From positions 1 to 9,448 of the forward strand of contig JAFYGL010000557.1 in assembly GCA_017543165.1 (NCBI GenBank): 9,448 bases of DNA, read 5' to 3'. This document shows, piece by piece, positions 5,455 through 9,448 of this stretch. A model generated the notes under the pieces. The model was not told the DNA's origin, did no database searches, and worked only from the letters and a program-made list of their open reading frames with translations. The stretch comes from Victivallales bacterium (GTDB lineage: Bacteria; Verrucomicrobiota; Lentisphaeria; Oligosphaerales; Oligosphaeraceae). The position numbers were made by a program, and so were the translations under genes. Position 1 is the first letter of the stretch; every line of letters starts with the position of its first letter.

Positions 5455-7500
5455 TCAAACTACCATGCAAACAACCGAGCATGGCGGCACGTCGTGTACT
5501 TTATCGCCAATGGTGAGTTTCTGGTTTCTGTCCAGGTAATTTACCGCGAATAACATTCTGTCGCCGTTGGCTGCCTGCCAGGAACTATGGTAGAAGGCGG
5601 GATACTGGCGCGGGTTGCCTTCAGGCGTCCATTCCGTAAGCATTTCACCAGAAACAGGCATTGCATCCTTTATCATTCTGCCTTTAAGCAGGTATTCAGG
5701 ATATTTCTGGCGGCATTGGTTCATGTTCTTCATCAGTTTCCAGAACATTTCCTGGTTGGGGGCGGGGAAGTCCCATGGGCATCCCCAGCACCAATGTGCC
5801 TCGCCTTTTCCCTTCAGTATCACGCTCAAAATATCGCCTGCGCAGAATGCGTATGCCAGACGACGGTTCAGGCTGTAGGGAGAGCGGCTGAAGTCGCAGC
5901 ACCAGATGGTGCCTCCCTGGTTGCCCGCAAAGTTGGTGCTCTTGCCGTGCAGCACGAATTGCTGCAATGGAATAGTCTCGCCCCTGTAGCACATGAAGGA
6001 GGCACGCGCGTCATTCAAAGGCAAATATGTGCTGTATGCATCCGCCGCCGCGCTTTCGCAGCCCAGTATCATGTTGCTGCCGCGTTCCTGGAACTTGTGT
6101 GTCGCCTCCTCCATGAAGTCCCGCTGCATTTTGATCTGCCATGGCCCTGGCACTGGCGGATGATGATGGTCCCTGGCAAAGCAATTGTGTACGCAGCCGC
6201 CGTGGTTCTGGTCATAGAACTGGGCATAGTCAATGCCGCCGTTCGCCAGTTTCATCAATTCGTCCATCACGATTTTGCGGGCGGGCTCTTCTGCCAGGCA
6301 CAAATCATATCCAAGCCGCTGGCTATCCAGGCCATTGCATACCGATGCCTCGATCTCGCCCTTGGGGCCACGCAGCATCATGCGCTCCTGCTCAGGCGTG
6401 CAGCCCGGCGCGTATTCTTTAAGGATGGAACTGGTGCAAGTCCAGGCAGTGCCCGAGCAATATAGCCCCAGCAGGTTGCCTTCCTTGTGCAATGCGTCCC
6501 TGAATGCGTAGAGCATGTCCTCGCCGCCGTAGGGAGGCCATACGTATGGCGGCGCCCATGGCGCCGTGCCTTCCCAGTGCATGAGCAGCGGCATTACAGG
6601 AGCCTGCACTTTCTCCTTGATTTTTCTCAGGTAGGGCAGGGCGTTGGAGTAGGGGAAGTAGTCGTTTGGCTCCATTTCGCCAGTGTCCTTGCCGTGCCCG
6701 CGCACAGGATAGATTACCACCACGGGCGATTGCTCCATCCATTCTGGAAGTCGCGCCTCGTCCTTTGCGATGAAGGTGCCGTCAAGCCATGTGCGGTATA
6801 TTTCCGCCGCGTCCTGCCAGTTGCCTTTGAAACCGCACAGCACGTAGTCCCAGCCTGGAATGTAGTCCTCGCCGAAATTGCATCCAGTGAAGGTCTGCAA
6901 ACTGAGGCGCACATAATCAGGGAAAGCCTGGTATTCCACTGCCTTGGTGGTGCAATTTTCATCGTGTGCGGCAAAATATGCGCCGTTGCCCTCCTCGTCG
7001 AATATCGCCATGCACTGCAATTGCGCCCGTCCAGGATAGAATGAACCATAAGGCCTGCCACGCTTTGCAAAGCCTATCGGGTGATAGGCTTTTTCGTTCA
7101 GCGGCTCGGAGAGTATCACGCCGTCATGCAATGGCTGCATCAGGCGAATGCCCTTGTGGCGTGGATAGCAGACCTGAGGCCCGTCAAACCAGGACAGCAC
7201 CCAGTTCTGCGGAACGCCAGTCACCCTGGGGCGGAAACGCACAAAGTTGCCATCGCTGGAGACAAGCAACTCCACATTCAGCCCTGGCATGAGGGAATGC
7301 CCGCTGAACATGTTCCCTTGCACCTGGAATTCGCTGCTTTTCAACAGCAGCGCATTGCCTTCGGTGTCCAGCATCTCCATTGTGAAGGCCTCTGGAGAGG
7401 GCGTGCCAATCTCCTTGCCATTGCTTTGCAGTGAAACAAGTTCACAATGCTCGCCAAGAGATACTTCCAGCCTGCTCTTCGATGTAATGTACTGTTTCAT
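5455..7500 (-). CDS. Putative glycoside hydrolase-like TIM-barrel protein (DUF6259-like)
   Basis: A 681-residue protein with three apparent parts: an N-terminal beta-rich domain (1-240) ending in TWLDGTF, an alpha/beta barrel (about 250-560) and a C-terminal beta domain (about 610-681). The barrel carries LLMHWEGTAPWAPPYVW (305-321), GNLLGLYCSGTAW (341-353), YAQFYDQNHGG (425-435) and LGCESAAADAYS (479-490). Many exposed aromatics (Trp309, Trp315, Trp321, Trp353, Trp570, Trp572) suit sugar binding. Asp430 and Glu482, at the ends of predicted strands 4 and later, are my candidates for the catalytic pair. The layout recalls DUF6259-type proteins and, more distantly, alpha-galactosidase-like barrels; substrate unknown. 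There is no signal peptide, so it should act in the cytoplasm on imported sugars. No ribosome-binding site is visible before the ATG and an in-frame TAA lies nine bases upstream, fixing the longest start. It is last in the minus-strand cluster, framed by two inverted-repeat elements. Confidence 0.7.
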   Translation of the reverse strand: MKQYITSKSRLEVSLGEHCELVSLQSNGKEIGTPSPEAFTMEMLDTEGNALLLKSSEFQVQGNMFSGHSLMPGLNVELLVSSDGNFVRFRPRVTGVPQNWVLSWFDGPQVCYPRHKGIRLMQPLHDGVILSEPLNEKAYHPIGFAKRGRPYGSFYPGRAQLQCMAIFDEEGNGAYFAAHDENCTTKAVEYQAFPDYVRLSLQTFTGCNFGEDYIPGWDYVLCGFKGNWQDAAEIYRTWLDGTFIAKDEARLPEWMEQSPVVVIYPVRGHGKDTGEMEPNDYFPYSNALPYLRKIKEKVQAPVMPLLMHWEGTAPWAPPYVWPPYGGEDMLYAFRDALHKEGNLLGLYCSGTAWTCTSSILKEYAPGCTPEQERMMLRGPKGEIEASVCNGLDSQRLGYDLCLAEEPARKIVMDELMKLANGGIDYAQFYDQNHGGCVHNCFARDHHHPPVPGPWQIKMQRDFMEEATHKFQERGSNMILGCESAAADAYSTYLPLNDARASFMCYRGETIPLQQFVLHGKSTNFAGNQGGTIWCCDFSRSPYSLNRRLAYAFCAGDILSVILKGKGEAHWCWGCPWDFPAPNQEMFWKLMKNMNQCRQKYPEYLLKGRMIKDAMPVSGEMLTEWTPEGNPRQYPAFYHSSWQAANGDRMLFAVNYLDRNQKLTIGDKVHDVPPCSVVCMVV

Positions 7501-7520
7501 ATTAAGTTAATCAGTGGACT

Positions 7521-7616
7521 GTGGGGAGTTCTGTGCGGGGCGATAGTATCGCCCCGCTTCTAGGGCAGTGGCCACCAAACGCGGGCGATACTATCGCCCG
7601 CCACAGAACTCTCCAC
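7521..7616. repeat. 96-bp nested inverted repeat (REP/MITE-like) between the phosphoesterase and glycosidase genes
   Basis: The outer arms 7521-7535 and 7602-7616 are inverted copies with one mismatch (core GAGTTCTGTG at 7526-7535 with CACAGAACTC at 7602-7611). Immediately inside lie two perfect palindromes: 7535-7557 (23 bases, odd centre) and 7581-7601 (21 bases, odd centre), which share the core GGGCGATA-N-TATCGCCC. A third, GTGGCCAC, is at 7569-7576. The element fills nearly the whole spacer, ending two bases from the phosphoesterase stop codon. The RNA could fold into one long hairpin or two side-by-side hairpins. No T-tract follows, so read-through into the glycosidase gene is possible. 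Confidence 0.88.
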
Positions 7617-7618
7617 TC

Positions 7619-9295
7619 TTATTTCATTTCAACCAGTTTGAACTCTGGCGATGAGAACTGCTCTGTCACTTTGCCTTCCGTGTCAATTGAGAAGCGGTCG
7701 TATTCCTGGCCGTTCATGTCGTGGCTGCTGACAACAAGTTGCTCCCCTGCCATGGAGACACATACGTCGGAAATCTGCATTTCAGGTGGATTCACAGCCG
7801 AGGGGCCAGAAAACACCACGACTGGGAAGCCATAGTTTTTGCCGCAGAGCAAGTCATCCGCCTCAAATTTTGGAATGCGGTTGGAGCGGAAGTCATTGCT
7901 GAATGGAATGGAGCGGAATGGATAATGCACGTGTCCCCCCAGCCAGAGATGAATGCGGCAGGAAGGATTCTCGCCGCCAAAAATCGGGTTGATGACAGGA
8001 TGTATGTTCCTTTCAAGATATGTGCGCCAGTCGCCGAATGGAATCGCATGGGCTAGGACAATGCGGAACTTGGCCTCGCTGCAAATGGGCTGCTTTACCA
8101 TGGCCGCCAGCCAGCGCGCCTGCTCCTCCAGATAGCCTTCTATGCTGTGCAGGGCGCGTGTGGAGGGATATGGGCAGGGGCCTGCATCATCGCCAAAGTC
8201 CAGCACTATGAAGCAGACGTCGCCGCAACGGAACATGGAATATCCGTCCTTGCCATTGCGCTGCGCGGCAAAGTATGCGAAGAAGCGCTGGGAATCCTTG
8301 CCGTAGTATTCGTGGTTGCCGCGCACGAATTGCAGCAGTTTCCTATTGCCAGAGGCATCCTGGAACGGGGCGACGAAGCCATCCATCACCGCGCTCTCGA
8401 AGTTGCTTGTCCACAGCACATCCCCAAGATATGCGAAGAATGAGGCGTTCTTCACATAGTCACGTTTGAAGAAGGACTTCATCCAGTTCACGCGCTTTTC
8501 GGGATGCTGTGCATCCGCGGAGGCCACAAACGAGAATGGCCTGCCTTCGCCAGGTAGCGTATGGAATTGCCCGATTTCACCCAGAGGACGAAGTCCCCAG
8601 GCGGACGGTTCGTCAAGGCAGAACACCTGGTATTCGTAGTCGGCGTCTGGCTCAAGGCCAAGCAGATTTATGTTGTGGACTGTTTTATCGCGGCGTATCT
8701 GGCCGCCCAGTGTGTCGTATATTCTGGTCCATTCCGCCTGTCCCTGTCGCCTGTAGAGCACGCCTCCTGGCGCAATGTCATCCAGAGCGAAGGTAATTGT
8801 CACTGCATTCTGAGAGGCATCGGGAAAATGCACCAGAGGGGACCATTTTAGTTTGCGTTCCTCGTCCTCGAACAGTTTGAACGCAAATTGGAAACTCAGG
8901 CCATTGGCGACTTCGAATACAAATTGGTTGTGCCCTTTCTGGAGATGGCATCTTACCAGGTGGTCGTCTGGCTCGAAAGTGTGCTCGCTGTTGCGCGAGA
9001 CGCGGGCGTCGCAGACAAGTTTTCCATTGAGCCATGCGCACCAGCTCCAGTCCACGCCTATGCCAAGGATAACATCCTGCTCCTGTTCGACATCGCAGTC
9101 GCCAACCACGGCGCAACGCGTCATGCCAGGCAGTTTTTCGGGCAACAGACTATTCAAGCTGATTATGCCAGACGCGGGCATGTCGAACTTTATGGGGTGC
9201 ATGGAGGTTCCCTCAAGAAACTCCAGTATGTTCTCTGGAATGCCTGGCCCTGGATAAAATCGAAATGCAACGCGAATGGAGGCTTCCTTATGCAT
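7619..9295 (-). CDS. Calcineurin-like metallophosphoesterase with galactose-binding-like and purple-acid-phosphatase-type N-terminal domains
   Basis: A 558-residue protein. Residues 1-145 resemble a galactose-binding-like beta sandwich (GIGVDWSWCAWLNGKLVCDA at 78-97, then GHNQFVFEVANG at 121-132). Residues about 155-247 look like the fibronectin-III-like domain that precedes purple acid phosphatases (LGLEPDADYEYQVF, 212-225). The catalytic core runs from about 253: SADAQ (259-263), LGDVLW (290-295), RGNHEYYG (325-332), LAHAIP (414-419) and GGHVHYP (453-459). Asp261, Asp292, Asn327, His328, His416, His455 and His457 supply the expected two-metal site. The usual D-x-H of the first motif is D-A-Q, and the tyrosine after GD found in purple acid phosphatases is Trp295. 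No signal peptide is visible, which is unusual for this domain mix. The start has AAAGGA six bases upstream. It lies in a minus-strand cluster with hydrolase genes; a phosphatase or phosphodiesterase acting on sugar-linked phosphate is plausible but unproven. Confidence 0.85.
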   Translation of the reverse strand: MHKEASIRVAFRFYPGPGIPENILEFLEGTSMHPIKFDMPASGIISLNSLLPEKLPGMTRCAVVGDCDVEQEQDVILGIGVDWSWCAWLNGKLVCDARVSRNSEHTFEPDDHLVRCHLQKGHNQFVFEVANGLSFQFAFKLFEDEERKLKWSPLVHFPDASQNAVTITFALDDIAPGGVLYRRQGQAEWTRIYDTLGGQIRRDKTVHNINLLGLEPDADYEYQVFCLDEPSAWGLRPLGEIGQFHTLPGEGRPFSFVASADAQHPEKRVNWMKSFFKRDYVKNASFFAYLGDVLWTSNFESAVMDGFVAPFQDASGNRKLLQFVRGNHEYYGKDSQRFFAYFAAQRNGKDGYSMFRCGDVCFIVLDFGDDAGPCPYPSTRALHSIEGYLEEQARWLAAMVKQPICSEAKFRIVLAHAIPFGDWRTYLERNIHPVINPIFGGENPSCRIHLWLGGHVHYPFRSIPFSNDFRSNRIPKFEADDLLCGKNYGFPVVVFSGPSAVNPPEMQISDVCVSMAGEQLVVSSHDMNGQEYDRFSIDTEGKVTEQFSSPEFKLVEMK

Positions 9296-9316
9296 GATAA
9301 ATCCTTTAATTCTTTA

Positions 9317-9330
9317 TGTGGGCGCCCACA
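9317..9330. promoter_or_regulatory. 14-bp perfect palindrome ahead of the phosphoesterase gene (possible operator or intercistronic hairpin)
   Basis: TGTGGGCGCCCACA is perfectly symmetric with a central CG, the layout of LacI-family operators. It sits in the 41-base gap between the upstream partial gene and the phosphoesterase ATG, 22 bases before the start codon. As RNA it could fold into a 5-bp stem with a GCGC loop. The 10-base core TGGGCGCCCA also occurs at 5338-5347. No regulator gene is in the window. Confidence 0.4.
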
Positions 9331-9336
9331 CAAAAA

Positions 9337-9448
9337 TCAACGTATCCTAAGTGGGCAGAAGTCGTTTCTAGGAATTGTCAGTGTGACTTCGCCGTTGGTG
9401 ATGGCGACGGCCTCCTTGGTCTCCGCGTTCTGCACGGCTTTGGCCCCC
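9337..9448 (-). CDS. C-terminal end of an unidentified protein (possibly another hydrolase)
   Basis: The last 36 codons of a minus-strand gene that enters from beyond position 9448 and stops at TGA (complement of 9337-9339). The residues run GAKAVQNAETKEAVAITNG, then EVTLTIPRNDFCPLRIR. The pattern NGEVTLTIPxxDFxxLRI is a beta-strand pair of the kind that closes the C-terminal sandwich of many glycosidases, and codon choice (GCC, GTG, CAG, AAC, CTG) matches the neighbours. The other two frames on this strand have no comparable protein-like content (one closes early at TAG). It lies 41 bases upstream of the phosphoesterase gene on the same strand, so the two are probably cotranscribed. Too short to name. 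Confidence 0.65.
   Translation of the reverse strand, partial: GAKAVQNAETKEAVAITNGEVTLTIPRNDFCPLRIR

Noticed and set aside
7521..7835. Plus-strand frame starting in the 7521-7616 repeat
   Set aside because: It runs antisense through the phosphoesterase gene and derives its first part from palindromic repeat sequence.

Overview
The window reads like a moderately GC-rich chromosomal segment of an anaerobic, Gram-negative-type bacterium. A Lentisphaerota/PVC-group origin (Victivallis-like) is my best guess. It rests on the style of the hydrolase genes (a DUF6259-like glycosidase and a metallophosphoesterase with a galactose-binding-like front domain) beside a sodium-pump decarboxylase operon. 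This is inference from gene content, not a marker gene.

Layout. (1) At positions 1-131 the minus strand carries the first 43 residues of a P-loop protein of the zeta-toxin / predicted ABC-type ATPase type. It is separated by a divergent promoter region (132-349) from (2) a plus-strand operon oadG-oadA-oadB (350-4195). This operon encodes the three subunits of a membrane-bound, biotin-dependent, sodium-pumping oxaloacetate decarboxylase. Alpha carries the carboxyltransferase and the biotin arm, gamma tethers it to the membrane, and beta decarboxylates carboxybiotin and exports sodium. A strong intrinsic terminator closes the operon. (3) Its T-tract runs straight into the ATG of a small membrane-anchored thioredoxin-fold protein (4239-4673). 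(4) A bidirectional terminator separates that gene from a minus-strand RRM RNA-binding protein (4735-5022), which has a long leader and a recognisable promoter. (5) A minus-strand hydrolase cluster follows. In transcription order it holds the C-terminal end of an unidentified protein (9337-9448), a 558-residue metallophosphoesterase (7619-9295) and a 681-residue putative glycoside hydrolase (5455-7500).

The main oddities are these. OadB has an exported N-terminal extension of about 175 residues that, by eye, resembles a degenerate biotinyl/lipoyl-type barrel carrying a lysine at the gapless equivalent of the biotin site. OadA retains a near-perfect ribosome-binding site and ATG at its internal linker, as if a separate biotin-carrier gene had fused in frame or were still translated. 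The glycosidase gene is bracketed by two different large nested inverted repeats (about 157 and 96 bp) that look like REP/MITE-type elements; one arm of the first doubles as an intrinsic terminator. Short palindromes sharing the core TGGGCGCCCA occur at both ends of the hydrolase cluster.

No tRNA, rRNA, CRISPR array, transposase or integrase was seen.
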